NCBI GenBank assembly: GCA_026419195.1
Contig: JANZZV010000001.1
Span: 124,001 to 188,000, forward strand
Source: Fervidobacterium sp.
GTDB lineage: Bacteria; Thermotogota; Thermotogae; Thermotogales; Fervidobacteriaceae
DNA length: 64,000 nucleotides
Reading direction: 5' to 3'
Shown here: positions 8,992-18,371 of the stretch, piece after piece
Numbering within the stretch: the stretch's first letter is position 1
Layout of the letters: each line of letters begins with the position of its first letter
The notes under the pieces: model-generated
Databases searched by the model: none
The model's input: the letters and a program-made list of their open reading frames with translations, nothing else
What the model was told of the DNA's origin: nothing
Program-made: the position numbers and the translations under genes

Positions 8992-10254
8992 ATGAAAAAG
9001 TTTGTACTTTTGGTGCTTTTAGTACTTTCAGTAACATTTTTTGCCGCAACGAAAGTTGTTTTTTGGCATGCCATGGGTGGTGCCCAAGGCGAAACACTGA
9101 ATCAGATCGTGAAAGCTTTCAACGAATCGCATCCGGATATCGTAGTTGAAGCAGTTTACATAGGAAACTACACAGCTTTACAACAAAAACTTTTAGCAGG
9201 TGCGCAAGCCGGTCAACTCCCAACGATAAGTCAGGCATATGCAAATTGGACAGCCAAGTTATTGCAAAGTAAGATAGTTGAACCTTTAAACAAATACATG
9301 AATGATCAAAAGATTGGTATAACAAAAGCCGAGTGGGAAGATGTATTCAAAGCTTTCAGAGACAACTGCACGTGGGGTAATACTGTTTATGCTGTACCAT
9401 TCAACAAAAGTCTTTACATATTCTATTACAATGCAACAGCCCTATCAGCTGCTGGTATCACCGTACCAAAATCAATAAATGAACTTCTTTACTCATCAAA
9501 AGCTTTGACAAAAGACAAAAACAAAGATGGAAAACCAGATGTATATGGCTTCGCATTTAGAACAACTGTTGATACGTTCCAAATATTCCTCATGATGCGC
9601 GGTGGAGATATAGTTAAGTACGATGCAAAGTCTGGAAGATACGTCTCTGCAATTGATTCACCAGAAACTAGAGAAGTGTTGGCATTTTTCAAGAAACTTC
9701 TTGATGATAAAGTGGCGTTTGCACAGGGTGGGTATCTGAATGATATATTTGGTCAAGGGACAGTTTTAATGTACATAGACACGATCGCAGGTAGAACTTA
9801 CGTGGAGCAGTCCGCAAAAGGCAAGTTCCAATGGGCATGGGCACCTGTTCCGGTATGGAAAACAAGAAACGTACCATTTGCTGGAACTGATGTGATCATG
9901 TTCACTACTGCAAAAGAAGAGGAAAAGAGAGCAGCCTGGGAATTTATGAAATACCTAATTTCACCAGAAGTAACAGCCTACTGGGCAGTTAATACTGGAT
10001 ATCTACCAGTAAGAAGAGCAGCACTTCAAACAACGATTTGGAAACAAGCCGCTAAATCAGATCCGTTGCTTGAAATACCCCTCCAACAAATCGACAATGC
10101 AAAGATGGATCCACAACTCAGCGTCTGGACAGAAATCAGAAACGTTGTAAGCACGATGTTTAATGATTTTATAAATGGAAAGGTGGACATGGAAACAGCT
10201 ATAAAGAAAGCCGATGCGGAAATCAAAAAGTACTTGGCCGAGGAATATAAGTAA
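8992..10254 (+). CDS. Extracellular solute-binding protein family 1 (sugar type)
   Basis: A 420-residue secreted binding protein. A signal peptide of about 18 residues ends at FFAA, and the mature protein begins with the family-1 pattern VVFWHAMGG...LNQIVKAFNESHPDI. It has the usual internal motifs YAVPFNKS, a DKNKDGKPDVYGF loop and the late AAWEFMKYLISPE block. Family members deliver sugars or glycerol-3-phosphate to ABC permeases. The signal sequence has no lipobox cysteine, so retention may be by the toga or the uncleaved signal. No permease genes follow; a terminator does, so this receptor must work with a transporter encoded elsewhere. Strong AGGAGGTG ribosome site. Confidence 0.9.
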   Translation: MKKFVLLVLLVLSVTFFAATKVVFWHAMGGAQGETLNQIVKAFNESHPDIVVEAVYIGNYTALQQKLLAGAQAGQLPTISQAYANWTAKLLQSKIVEPLNKYMNDQKIGITKAEWEDVFKAFRDNCTWGNTVYAVPFNKSLYIFYYNATALSAAGITVPKSINELLYSSKALTKDKNKDGKPDVYGFAFRTTVDTFQIFLMMRGGDIVKYDAKSGRYVSAIDSPETREVLAFFKKLLDDKVAFAQGGYLNDIFGQGTVLMYIDTIAGRTYVEQSAKGKFQWAWAPVPVWKTRNVPFAGTDVIMFTTAKEEEKRAAWEFMKYLISPEVTAYWAVNTGYLPVRRAALQTTIWKQAAKSDPLLEIPLQQIDNAKMDPQLSVWTEIRNVVSTMFNDFINGKVDMETAIKKADAEIKKYLAEEYK

Positions 10255-10286
10255 TAAATCTTTGTTTAAACTTTACTTTAGTATTC

Positions 10287-10320
10287 AATGCGGGCGCATA
10301 AGCCCGCATTTTTTGTTTTT
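10287..10320 (+). terminator. Rho-independent terminator after the binding protein
   Basis: Nine-base arms AATGCGGGC and GCCCGCATT with a six-base loop, followed by a T-rich run. The next gene's promoter begins directly after it. Confidence 0.88.
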
Positions 10321-10326
10321 TGGTGG

Positions 10327-10332
10327 TATAAT
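10327..10332 (+). promoter_or_regulatory. -10 box for the ABC exporter pair
   Basis: A consensus TATAAT 37 bases before the ATPase start codon. The -35 region overlaps the T-run of the preceding terminator and is poor. Confidence 0.4.
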
Positions 10333-10368
10333 TTTAGTAAAGACAAAAATTCAAAAGGTGGTGTTGCA

Positions 10369-11253
10369 ATGTCTGAGAAATTTTTAGAAATTCTTAACTT
10401 AACAAAATTTTATGGAAAGAGATTGGCTATTAAAGATATTACCTTGCACGTTTCGGGTGGAGAAATTGTTGGTTTTATTGGACCAAATGGTGCTGGTAAG
10501 ACAACTACGATGAGAATTGCCTTGGGATTTCTCAAACCGACAAGAGGGGAAATTTACCTATTTAGTGAAAGATTAACAAGAAGAAACATAGCCAAGTTAA
10601 TTACGAAAGTAGGTTACGTGCCAGGTGAAGTTAATTACTATGGAGATGTAACTGTGCAGAAAATTTTGGAATTTTATGCTTCTTTCTACAATGAGTTTGA
10701 TAGTGAATACTGTGAGTGGTTATGCAAACAATTTGATGTACAGCTAAATAAGAAATTTGAAGAACTTTCCTTAGGTAACAAAAAGAAAGTATCAATTATC
10801 CAAGCACTTGCCCACAAACCACGTTTATTGATACTTGATGAACCGACAAATTCGCTTGATCCTTTCGTGCAAAAGCGATTATACAACATTTTAGAAAATT
10901 TAAAAGAAAGCGGCGTTGGGATACTCTTATCTTCGCACGTGCTAAATGAGGTTGAAAAACTTTGTAACAGGGTTGTGTTTATAAAAGATGGAAAGATTGT
11001 CAATCCACCTTTATTTAATAAAGCCACAAAAAAGATAACACTTGTAACAGATAGTGATTCAAAAATTGTTGAAAACATTGAAAATTTGTTTCCAGAAATC
11101 GTCGAATTGAATAGTCAAAATTCGAATTTGTTAATTTATTTCAACGGTTCTACACAGCGATTGGTAGAATTATTGAATTTGTTTAAATTCAAAGATATCT
11201 TAATTGAAGATCTATCACTGGAAGATGTTTTTGACAAGCTTTATGAAGAATAG
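10369..11253 (+). CDS. ABC-2 type exporter, ATP-binding subunit
   Basis: A 294-residue ATPase. Walker A is GPNGAGKTT, the signature is LSLGNKKKVSI (a variant of LSGGQ), Walker B is LLILDEPTNSLDP, and the switch histidine is in LLSSHVLNEVE. The domain after about residue 210 is the extension seen in ABC-2 drug or antibiotic exporters. ATG 10369 is preceded by AAAAGGTGG; the longer frame begins inside the terminator. The permease gene follows after about 30 bases. Substrate unknown. Confidence 0.9.
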   Translation: MSEKFLEILNLTKFYGKRLAIKDITLHVSGGEIVGFIGPNGAGKTTTMRIALGFLKPTRGEIYLFSERLTRRNIAKLITKVGYVPGEVNYYGDVTVQKILEFYASFYNEFDSEYCEWLCKQFDVQLNKKFEELSLGNKKKVSIIQALAHKPRLLILDEPTNSLDPFVQKRLYNILENLKESGVGILLSSHVLNEVEKLCNRVVFIKDGKIVNPPLFNKATKKITLVTDSDSKIVENIENLFPEIVELNSQNSNLLIYFNGSTQRLVELLNLFKFKDILIEDLSLEDVFDKLYEE

Positions 11254-11285
11254 TCTTCAAAAGTTTAAAACTGGAGGGAAATAAC

Positions 11286-12086
11286 GTGAAAATACTGAGA
11301 TGGGAAATTAAAAGAAATTTTAGGGCATTTTTGTTATGGACAACGTTCATAGTTGGTATTCAGTTTATGTATTTCGCACTTTTTCCATCTTTTGCAGGAG
11401 ACGATGGATTGTTTTCATCTAAACTTCAGCTACTTCCAAAGACTTTCTTAAGGATATTTGGCGTTGATCGGATAGACTTTAGCGATATTCTTCACTTTTT
11501 TTCAATGCAGGGACAAATATGGATTTTTCTCTTTGCTACTTTTTATCTAACAAGACTCGCTTCGTCAATATTTGTTAAAGAGGAAAATGAAAAGACAATT
11601 GAATTCATATTATCAAGACCTATAAGCAGAAAGCGATATTCCATTGAGAAGTTTGTCTCTGTAACATTTTACTTATTGACTTACGATTTGGTCATAACAT
11701 TCTCTATTCTTGGAATGTTCAACAAATACAAAGTTAAACCTTTCGACATGGGGCTATTTTGGAAAATTGCATTTTCCTTTTGGGCAGTTCATATCTTTAT
11801 GACGGCGGTTGGTATAATATTTTCTGTTATTTCAAGAAGAAAGGCAACAGCTGATACATCAACATTCTTCGCACTTGGGTTTTTTTATGTTTTATCGCTC
11901 ATTGCCAGAGTTTATGAGAAGTACAAGTATCTACGAAACATAACTCCATTTGGAATATTTGACCCAGCAGAGTTGATAAAAGGCGCAACTTTTAATAAAA
12001 TTGCCTTTTTGCTTGTAGTTCTGATTTACCTGGGAACTTTGCTATTTAGTATTTTTTATTATGAGAGAAAGGACATATACATTTAA
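11286..12086 (+). CDS. ABC-2 type exporter, permease subunit
   Basis: A 266-residue membrane protein with about six hydrophobic segments and the motif KEEENEKTIEFILSRPISR after the second segment, which is the hallmark cytoplasmic elbow of ABC-2 (NatB/BcrB-like) permeases. The GTG start at 11286 follows GGAGGGAAATAAC. It pairs with the ATPase upstream and ends at a bidirectional terminator. Likely role: export of a lipid, peptide or drug. Confidence 0.82.
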   Translation: MKILRWEIKRNFRAFLLWTTFIVGIQFMYFALFPSFAGDDGLFSSKLQLLPKTFLRIFGVDRIDFSDILHFFSMQGQIWIFLFATFYLTRLASSIFVKEENEKTIEFILSRPISRKRYSIEKFVSVTFYLLTYDLVITFSILGMFNKYKVKPFDMGLFWKIAFSFWAVHIFMTAVGIIFSVISRRKATADTSTFFALGFFYVLSLIARVYEKYKYLRNITPFGIFDPAELIKGATFNKIAFLLVVLIYLGTLLFSIFYYERKDIYI

Positions 12087-12088
12087 AA

Positions 12089-12124
12089 AAATAAACGTCT
12101 CCAGTTGCGGAGACGTTTATTTTA
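12089..12124. terminator. Bidirectional terminator
   Basis: Twelve-base perfect arms (ATAAACGTCTCC and complement) with a six-base loop, A-run before and T-run after, between convergent genes. Confidence 0.9.
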
Positions 12125-12133
12125 GAATAGAAA

Positions 12134-13315
12134 TTATAAACTCCCTGGGAAATGACATGCAACAAAGTGTTCTTCTTTTATTTCCTTCAAAACAGGCTTT
12201 TCGTTCGAACATATTGGCTTTGCAACGGGACACCTTGGGTGGAATGGACACCCCTTGGGTGGATTAACAGGACTTGGTACATCACCTTGTAAAATGATCC
12301 TCTGTTTTTTAAACTCGGGATTCGGCACAGGAATAGCGCTCATTAAAGCCTTAGTGTAAGGGTGCAATGGCTCATCAAAAAGATCTTTCTTGCGTGCTGT
12401 TTCAACAACTTTGCCAAGATACATTACTACAACACGGCTTGATATGTACTTTATTAAAGATAAATCATGTGAAATGAACAAATAAGTTAAGTCATGTTCT
12501 CTTTGAAGATCCATCATAAGGTTTATTACTTGCGACCTTATTGAAACATCCAACGCAGCAACGGCTTCATCGGCAATAATAAGTTTTGGATTCATCAAGA
12601 GCGCTCTTGCGATTCCAATTCTTTGCCTTTGACCTCCGGAAAATTCATGTGGAAAACGATACATATGTGTTGGATGTATACCAACCTCTTCGAGTGCCTT
12701 GCCAATTTTATCTATTACTTGTGATTTTCTTATCATACCATGTGCTAAAGGACCTTCGGCAAGTATATTTTTGATCCTCATTCTCGGATCAAGTGAACTG
12801 TATGGATCTTGAAAAACTATTTGTATGTCTCTTCTAAACTGAAAGCGTTTTTCCTTTAGGTTGCCAAGAAGATATTCCATTAAACCGTTTTCACCTTTGC
12901 TTTTGAAAATCTCGTAATATTTTGCGTCGACATCATCCTTAGGGGAAAACTTACTATCTTTAAACCTTTCTAAATACATCTTTCGGACATAATTCTTAGC
13001 CTTCCATACCGGTAAGAAATAGTGTGTAGTGTCTTCGCCTGAGACAATTATTCTTCCAGATGTTGGTTCGTACAATCTAAGCAAAGTCATACCAACAGTT
13101 GTTTTTCCGCAACCAGATTCTCCCACAAGACCCACAGTTTCGCCTTTGTACACCTCAAAACTCACGCCATCAACAGCTTTGACCCACGCAACAATCCTTT
13201 TGAACACTCCCGCTCTTATAGGAAAATATTTTACAAGGTTATCTATCCTAAGAAGAACTTCTCTTTGTTCCTTTTTTCTATTCGCTTTTACTTCGGAGAC
13301 TATACTTCCATTCAT
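12134..13315 (-). CDS. Oligopeptide-type ABC importer ATPase (OppF/DppF class)
   Basis: A 393-residue ATPase. Walker A is GESGCGKTT, the signature is [13 protein letters not shown], Walker B is [12 protein letters not shown], and the family-specific C-terminal block is [14 protein letters not shown], a cysteine motif shared by Opp/Dpp ATPases. About 60 extra residues, rich in charged and aromatic residues (near residues 95-160), sit between Walker A and the Q-loop [11 protein letters not shown], longer than in E. coli OppF. Its ATG overlaps the stop of the upstream ATPase by four bases. Last gene of the permease-permease-ATPase-ATPase operon. In Thermotogae such systems often carry oligosaccharides, so peptide specificity is not certain. 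Confidence 0.92.
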   Translation of the reverse strand: MNGSIVSEVKANRKKEQREVLLRIDNLVKYFPIRAGVFKRIVAWVKAVDGVSFEVYKGETVGLVGESGCGKTTVGMTLLRLYEPTSGRIIVSGEDTTHYFLPVWKAKNYVRKMYLERFKDSKFSPKDDVDAKYYEIFKSKGENGLMEYLLGNLKEKRFQFRRDIQIVFQDPYSSLDPRMRIKNILAEGPLAHGMIRKSQVIDKIGKALEEVGIHPTHMYRFPHEFSGGQRQRIGIARALLMNPKLIIADEAVAALDVSIRSQVINLMMDLQREHDLTYLFISHDLSLIKYISSRVVVMYLGKVVETARKKDLFDEPLHPYTKALMSAIPVPNPEFKKQRIILQGDVPSPVNPPKGCPFHPRCPVAKPICSNEKPVLKEIKEEHFVACHFPGSL

Positions 13316-14346
13316 GCACCTTCACCAGCCTTTACATACTTTTGTGCTTCTTCGACTTTCTTATAGAAGAAACACCTTGAGAAGTGGTCTGGTTCAACTT
13401 CAACTAGTCCGGGCATTTCGAGATTACACTTTTCTTCTTTAAACTCACATCTGTTACTAAATCTGCACCCTGGTGGAAAATGCAAAGGATCAGGTACCAT
13501 ACCTGGTATGCTATACAATCTGTCTTGCTCAACATCAAGCCTGGGGATAGCATTTAACAGTCCCCACGTGTACGGATGTTTTGGTTTTTTAAATAATGTT
13601 TTAACATCTGCTGTTTCCATAACTTTTCCACCATACATCACAACAACTCTATCAGCATTTTCTGCTATAACCCCCACATCATGTGTAATAAGTATTATAG
13701 CCATCCCATATTCTCTTTGGAGCTCCTTCATAAGCTCAAGGATCTGAGCCTGGATAGTAACATCGAGTGCCGTTGTTGGTTCGTCAGCAATCAATAGTTT
13801 TGGTCTACAAGAAAGTGCCATTGCTATCATCGCTCTTTGCCTCATACCACCTGAAAGTTCGTGTGGATACTCATCAACACGCTTTTCAGGCTCAGGAATA
13901 CCAACTTTACGTAGCATATCTATTGCCATTTGCCTTGCAGTTTTTTTATCCACGTCCTGGTGTAACAATATTGCTTCCATTATCTGTTCTCCAACTGTGA
14001 AAACAGGGTTTAAGGCAACCATCGGTTCCTGAAAAATCATAGCTATTTCGTTGCCTCTGATCATTCTCATTTCATCATCGGTCAATTCAAGTAAGTTCTT
14101 ACCGCTGAAAATAATTTCGCTACCTTCCTCTATTTTACCTTTTGGATCAAGTAACCTAAGAATTGTGAGTGATGTAACACTCTTTCCACTTCCAGATTCT
14201 CCCACTATACCAAGTGTTTCTCCTTCGTATACATCAAAATCCACACCGTCAACAGCCTTAACAACGCCATCTTCTGTATAAAAATACGTCCGAAGATTTC
14301 TAACAGTTAATAGCGGTTTCTTTTCCAAGATCTCCACCTCCATCAT
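13312..14346 (-). CDS. Oligopeptide-type ABC importer ATPase (OppD/DppD class)
   Basis: A 344-residue ATPase with Walker [11 protein letters not shown]-loop [11 protein letters not shown], signature [14 protein letters not shown], Walker [15 protein letters not shown] and the C-terminal cysteine block [14 protein letters not shown] that in this family can bind an iron-sulphur cluster or zinc. It pairs with the following ATPase as the heterodimeric motor. Four-base overlaps with both neighbours show tight translational coupling. Confidence 0.93.
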   Translation of the reverse strand: MMEVEILEKKPLLTVRNLRTYFYTEDGVVKAVDGVDFDVYEGETLGIVGESGSGKSVTSLTILRLLDPKGKIEEGSEIIFSGKNLLELTDDEMRMIRGNEIAMIFQEPMVALNPVFTVGEQIMEAILLHQDVDKKTARQMAIDMLRKVGIPEPEKRVDEYPHELSGGMRQRAMIAMALSCRPKLLIADEPTTALDVTIQAQILELMKELQREYGMAIILITHDVGVIAENADRVVVMYGGKVMETADVKTLFKKPKHPYTWGLLNAIPRLDVEQDRLYSIPGMVPDPLHFPPGCRFSNRCEFKEEKCNLEMPGLVEVEPDHFSRCFFYKKVEEAQKYVKAGEGA

Positions 14347-15275
14347 TTCAATCTCGGATCGAATACGTCTCTCAATGCATCACCGACAAGGTTCCATGCG
14401 AGCACAAATAGTACCATAGCCATACCAGGATAAAACACAGCATACCAATAAGAGAATGTAGAGCCACTTGTTCCAAGTATCCAATTTCTTGTAAAATTAA
14501 GCATTGAACCCCAATCAGCATATCCGAGTGGTGCACCGAGTCCCAAGAACGATAAACCAGCTGCTGTTATAACAAGTGAACCCATACGCATTGATGCTTG
14601 AATTAACACAGGGAATATAGTGTTGGGTAGTATATGTCTTAGGATGATGAAGAAATCCTTAACCCCCAGGGCTTTAGCAGCTAGCACAAATTGTTCCTCT
14701 TTTACTTGCAAGATATTTGCTCTAATAAGTCTTGCAGCACCCATCCATCCAAAAACGGTCATAGCTATCATGACTTTGTCAAGTCCATTCCCAAGTATAG
14801 TTGTAAGAACCATAGCTGCAAGCAGGAAAGGTATGGACATAAATACATCAGTTATTCTCATTAAAATTTCGTCCACCCATCCACCATAATACCCAGAGAT
14901 GGAGCCTATAATAATACCGAATATGGTGGAAACTATAGTAACCGTTAGACCTATGTAAAACGCCGTTCTTGTTCCCCACACAACACCGTAGAATATGTCC
15001 CTACCTTGTATCATTCCAAATGGATGTTCAGCAGATGGTGGAACCGGTTCAGAGCTCCAAGTTATGATTGGCATAATATAAGGATTATCAAGTTTCGTGG
15101 GATTCCCGTGATCATCAAGCATCATAGGATTTATAGGCTTTGCTATTAAAGGTGCAAAGATAGCAACAAGTACAAAGAAAATTAAAAGTGAAAATCCCAA
15201 AACTGCCGATGGATTTTTAAAAATCTTTCTCGCTATCCGCTTAAATTCAGTGTTTTGCTTTCTTGGTTCGCTCAT
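14343..15275 (-). CDS. Oligopeptide-type ABC importer permease (OppC/DppC class)
   Basis: A 310-residue permease with an N-terminal cytoplasmic stretch, one membrane segment, a periplasmic loop with [12 protein letters not shown], and five further segments. The EAA-like coupling loop is near [21 protein letters not shown]. The start is ATG 15275 behind AAGGAGGTGCCACAT; an in-frame start at 15323 overlaps the upstream gene and is rejected. Confidence 0.92.
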   Translation of the reverse strand: MSEPRKQNTEFKRIARKIFKNPSAVLGFSLLIFFVLVAIFAPLIAKPINPMMLDDHGNPTKLDNPYIMPIITWSSEPVPPSAEHPFGMIQGRDIFYGVVWGTRTAFYIGLTVTIVSTIFGIIIGSISGYYGGWVDEILMRITDVFMSIPFLLAAMVLTTILGNGLDKVMIAMTVFGWMGAARLIRANILQVKEEQFVLAAKALGVKDFFIILRHILPNTIFPVLIQASMRMGSLVITAAGLSFLGLGAPLGYADWGSMLNFTRNWILGTSGSTFSYWYAVFYPGMAMVLFVLAWNLVGDALRDVFDPRLK

Positions 15276-15288
15276 ATGTGGCACCTCC

Positions 15289-16326
15289 TTAGCCAAGTCT
15301 AACTCTTGGGTCAAATACTGCATACAGTATATCTATGATGAGGTTACCGAGAACTAAAAGCGTTGAATAAAAGAGTGTACTTCCAAGGACTGTTGCATAA
15401 TCAAGTTGAACAGCCGCTTCAGCAGCTAGTCTACCAATACCTGTTCTATTAAATATAACTTCGATAATCACCGTACCTGATAATAACCCTATAACCATAG
15501 CACCTGCAACAGTTACAACAGGAATCATTGCATTCCTTTTCGCATGTTTGTGAATAACTTCTCTTTCAGGAACGCCTTTTGCTCGAGCTGTTCTTACGTA
15601 TTCTTTTGACAACACTTCAAGCATACTTGACCTTGTGATTCTAAGTAAATATGCCCACCACAAAAATGATAACGTCAAAACAGGACCAATAATGTGCCTC
15701 AGAGCATCCCAGAATATGTCAAACCTTCCATTTATAAGAGCATCTATTGTAAGTATGTGCGTAACTTTTAAATAAGATGGTGACTTGATAATTTCTTCAG
15801 CCCATTGAGAAAGATTTCCCGGCGGGAACCATCCGAGCACAGAATAAAATATCATCAATACGAGCAAGCCAAACACAAAGTCAGGGAAAGACCAACCGAT
15901 AATCGCTACTATCCTTATAAAATGGTCTAAGAATTTATCTCTGTTTACTGCAGCGGCAACACCAAGCCAAATACCTACTCCCACAACAGGTAAGAGAGCG
16001 TAAAGTGCAAGTTCAAGCGTGTACGGGAACCTACTCCAGATGGCTTTCAAAACAGGTTCCTTACCTACTTGAGACCAACCAAGGTCTCCTTTCAATGCAT
16101 TATAAAGCCATTTGCCGTATCTTTCAACAAAGGGCTTGTTTAAACCATACTTCTCTTTCAATGCCTCAAGCTCAACGTTTGTCAACTTGTCGAACACGTT
16201 TGGATTTACATACGACGCAAGTAGCTTGTCTGGTCCAAGTATCTGAAAAAGACTAAAGATAATCAGTGATACACCAAGTACTATCAACGGTAACAAAAGC
16301 AGCCTTCTTACGATAAACGTAGTCAA
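15289..16326 (-). CDS. Oligopeptide-type ABC importer permease (OppB/DppB class)
   Basis: A 345-residue permease with six membrane segments, the first preceded by MTTFIVRRLLLLPL, typical of the family, and the coupling motif VRTARAKGVPEREVIHKHAKRNA. The TTG start at 16326 follows GGAGGTGGCTATAG. First gene of the importer operon. No solute-binding protein is present in this operon; the nearest one in the window (8992-10254) belongs to a different family. Confidence 0.92.
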   Translation of the reverse strand: MTTFIVRRLLLLPLIVLGVSLIIFSLFQILGPDKLLASYVNPNVFDKLTNVELEALKEKYGLNKPFVERYGKWLYNALKGDLGWSQVGKEPVLKAIWSRFPYTLELALYALLPVVGVGIWLGVAAAVNRDKFLDHFIRIVAIIGWSFPDFVFGLLVLMIFYSVLGWFPPGNLSQWAEEIIKSPSYLKVTHILTIDALINGRFDIFWDALRHIIGPVLTLSFLWWAYLLRITRSSMLEVLSKEYVRTARAKGVPEREVIHKHAKRNAMIPVVTVAGAMVIGLLSGTVIIEVIFNRTGIGRLAAEAAVQLDYATVLGSTLFYSTLLVLGNLIIDILYAVFDPRVRLG

Positions 16327-16405
16327 CTATAGCCACCTCCTAAGGCAATTTGAAATTTTAAGACAATTTAATGTGAATTAAGTTTTCCTGAAAAATTCCA
16401 ATAAG

Positions 16406-16433
16406 ATTATAACACTCACGAACATTTTATCAA
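16406..16433 (-). promoter_or_regulatory. Sigma-A type promoter for the peptide-type importer operon
   Basis: Minus strand: TTGATA (16433-16428), 16-base spacer, TATAAT (16411-16406). It lies just past the uvrC stop codon. Confidence 0.6.
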
Positions 16434-16449
16434 CTTATTTAACATGAAC

Positions 16450-18135
16450 TTAAAAGTTTCTACGTAAAGATAATTCACTTAACAAACTATCAGTAGCTTT
16501 CTTGCCAATTAATTGTTCAATTTCATCTCTTGACACTGACAAGATATCTTCAACGGAAGTGTAACGTTCCAGAAGTAATTTTTTCTTTTTTGGGCCTATC
16601 CATTTTATTTCATCGAGTATGCTTCTTAGCGATCGATTTATTGTTAGCTTTCTTGTAAACTCATTTGCCACACGATGTGTTTCGTCCCTAATTTTCACAA
16701 GTAATCTCAGGACAGGGTGATCATACGGAAGTTTAATTTCACCATATCTTGTAACAATAATCTCCTCTTGTTTAACTAACCCTACAACATCACATTCTTT
16801 GCTAATCTGAGTTAGTGCATCATACGCAGCATTCACTTGACCAATTCCTCCATCCACAAATAGCAAGTCTGGCAACTTATGTTTTGTGTATCTTCTTTTT
16901 ATAAACATTCGTATGCTTTCAAAGTCATCAAGAATGTTACCTAACTTATATCTGCGATATTCATCTTTTTTTATCTCACCATTTTCTAAAACGACAAGAG
17001 AGGCTACTGTATCTTTTCCATGTAGATGGGAGATATCTACACCTTCTATTCTCTTTGGTATCTTACTTAAACCAAGTAATTCTTTCATCTGCTTTAAAAT
17101 ACTTCTATTGGAGAGTATTAAACCTATTTCATAATTCAAATTAGTTATAGCCTTATCAAGTAGTTGCTTTTCAGTACCAGTTTGAGCTTGTAGTATTCGA
17201 ATACCAAGCGTATTAGATACCACATCCAAGGCCTTAGTTTTCTTTTCAACAATTACCTTCTCAGGCAAATCGTTGTAATTGTTTACGTAGAATAGTTCTA
17301 TGAAATCGTCAACCCCTCCATTATATTCGTACACAAGTTTTGACAACAAATAACCTGAACGTATCTTAAACACGAGGAATGTGTTATGTCTGCCAACTAC
17401 AACGTCTAAATTCACAGGTTCAGTTAAAACCACACCTTGAGACTCCATAAGTCTGCTAAAATTAAGAAGAATATCACGATACTTTGCTGCATTTTCAAAA
17501 TCAAGTAATTTAGCATGTTGCTCCATTTTGAACTTTACGAAATCCATTACATGCGAGAAATTCCCTTTCAAAACATCAGCTAATTGGTTTATTCTGTTGT
17601 TATAGCTTTCAGGATCATCTTCTCTTACGCATATACCTTTGCACAGGCCGAGATGAAAATCCATACAGGGTTTAGTAATCCTTGACATATCACGGCGACA
17701 GGTTCGAAATTTGTAAATTTTTCTGAGCACTTCCAACAGCTGACGCGTAAATTGGACATTAGTAAATGGTCCATAAAACTTGCCTGTACCTTTCCTGTTC
17801 CTTACAATCTCAACGTACGGTATTTCGTCGTCACTTATTTTTATGTAAGGGTACACTTGTGTATCTTTAAGTACTGCGTTGTACTTTGGTTTGTGTTCGA
17901 ATATTAGATTTGCTTCAAGTATCAATGCTTCCTTTTCGTTGTCAAGGATTATTACTTCCAAGTTATCAGCTTCTTCAACAATGACTTTACTTTTTCCTTC
18001 TTTCGCTTTAAAATGTGAAGAAAGACGCTTTTTTAGATCCTTTGCCTTTCCTATGTAAATGTATTCTCCTGCTTTTTTGAAAAGGTACACTCCTGTTTTA
18101 TGTGGTATATTTTCAATTACACTGATTTCAAGCAT
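16450..18135 (-). CDS. uvrC: Excinuclease ABC subunit C
   Basis: A 561-residue UvrC. It has the N-terminal GIY-YIG nuclease (TGVYLFKKAGEYIYIGKAKDLKKR) for the 3' incision, a cysteine cluster (CRRDM...CMDFHLGLCKGIC), a UVR motif (ENAAKYRDILLNF), the RNase H-like domain for the 5' incision (GVDISHLHGKDTVASLVV with later LLFVDGGIGQV), and C-terminal helix-hairpin-helix (IKWIGPKKKKLLL). The ATG start follows CAGGAGTGAAAGTTTT. UvrA and UvrB are not in this window. Confidence 0.96.
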   Translation of the reverse strand: MLEISVIENIPHKTGVYLFKKAGEYIYIGKAKDLKKRLSSHFKAKEGKSKVIVEEADNLEVIILDNEKEALILEANLIFEHKPKYNAVLKDTQVYPYIKISDDEIPYVEIVRNRKGTGKFYGPFTNVQFTRQLLEVLRKIYKFRTCRRDMSRITKPCMDFHLGLCKGICVREDDPESYNNRINQLADVLKGNFSHVMDFVKFKMEQHAKLLDFENAAKYRDILLNFSRLMESQGVVLTEPVNLDVVVGRHNTFLVFKIRSGYLLSKLVYEYNGGVDDFIELFYVNNYNDLPEKVIVEKKTKALDVVSNTLGIRILQAQTGTEKQLLDKAITNLNYEIGLILSNRSILKQMKELLGLSKIPKRIEGVDISHLHGKDTVASLVVLENGEIKKDEYRRYKLGNILDDFESIRMFIKRRYTKHKLPDLLFVDGGIGQVNAAYDALTQISKECDVVGLVKQEEIIVTRYGEIKLPYDHPVLRLLVKIRDETHRVANEFTRKLTINRSLRSILDEIKWIGPKKKKLLLERYTSVEDILSVSRDEIEQLIGKKATDSLLSELSLRRNF

Positions 18136-18185
18136 AAAACTTTCACTCCTGGTTTGATAAATGACAAATTCCTTGCTAGTTAAAT

Positions 18186-18214
18186 ATTATACATCACACT
18201 TTCTCCAAGGTTAA
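18186..18214 (-). promoter_or_regulatory. Sigma-A type promoter for uvrC
   Basis: Minus strand: TTAACC (18214-18209), 17-base spacer, TATAAT (18191-18186), about 50 bases upstream of the uvrC start. Confidence 0.5.
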
Positions 18215-18245
18215 GAAAATTAACTATAAATTAATGAGTTTTTCC

Positions 18246-18274
18246 TTGAAATTACTTACAAATAACTGTAAACT
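18246..18274 (+). promoter_or_regulatory. Possible promoter for pyrG
   Basis: TTGAAA (18246-18251), 17-base spacer, TAAACT (18269-18274) within the divergent uvrC-pyrG intergenic region. No attenuator is obvious before pyrG. Confidence 0.35.
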
Positions 18275-18371
18275 TGATTCGGAATTTATGATACACAATC
18301 TACGACAATGCTTAGAACTCTTGAATTTTATCATCTTAGTTTTATCTGAGAGTTTTGTTGGAGGTGCAATT

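Noticed and set aside
10288-10368. Extended N-terminus of the ABC exporter ATPase
   Set aside because: The extra codons lie inside the terminator and promoter; a good ribosome site precedes ATG 10369.
18234-18371. N-terminal extension of CTP synthase
   Set aside because: No similarity to the family and no ribosome site; the ATG at 18372 has GGAGGTG upstream and the expected P-loop start.
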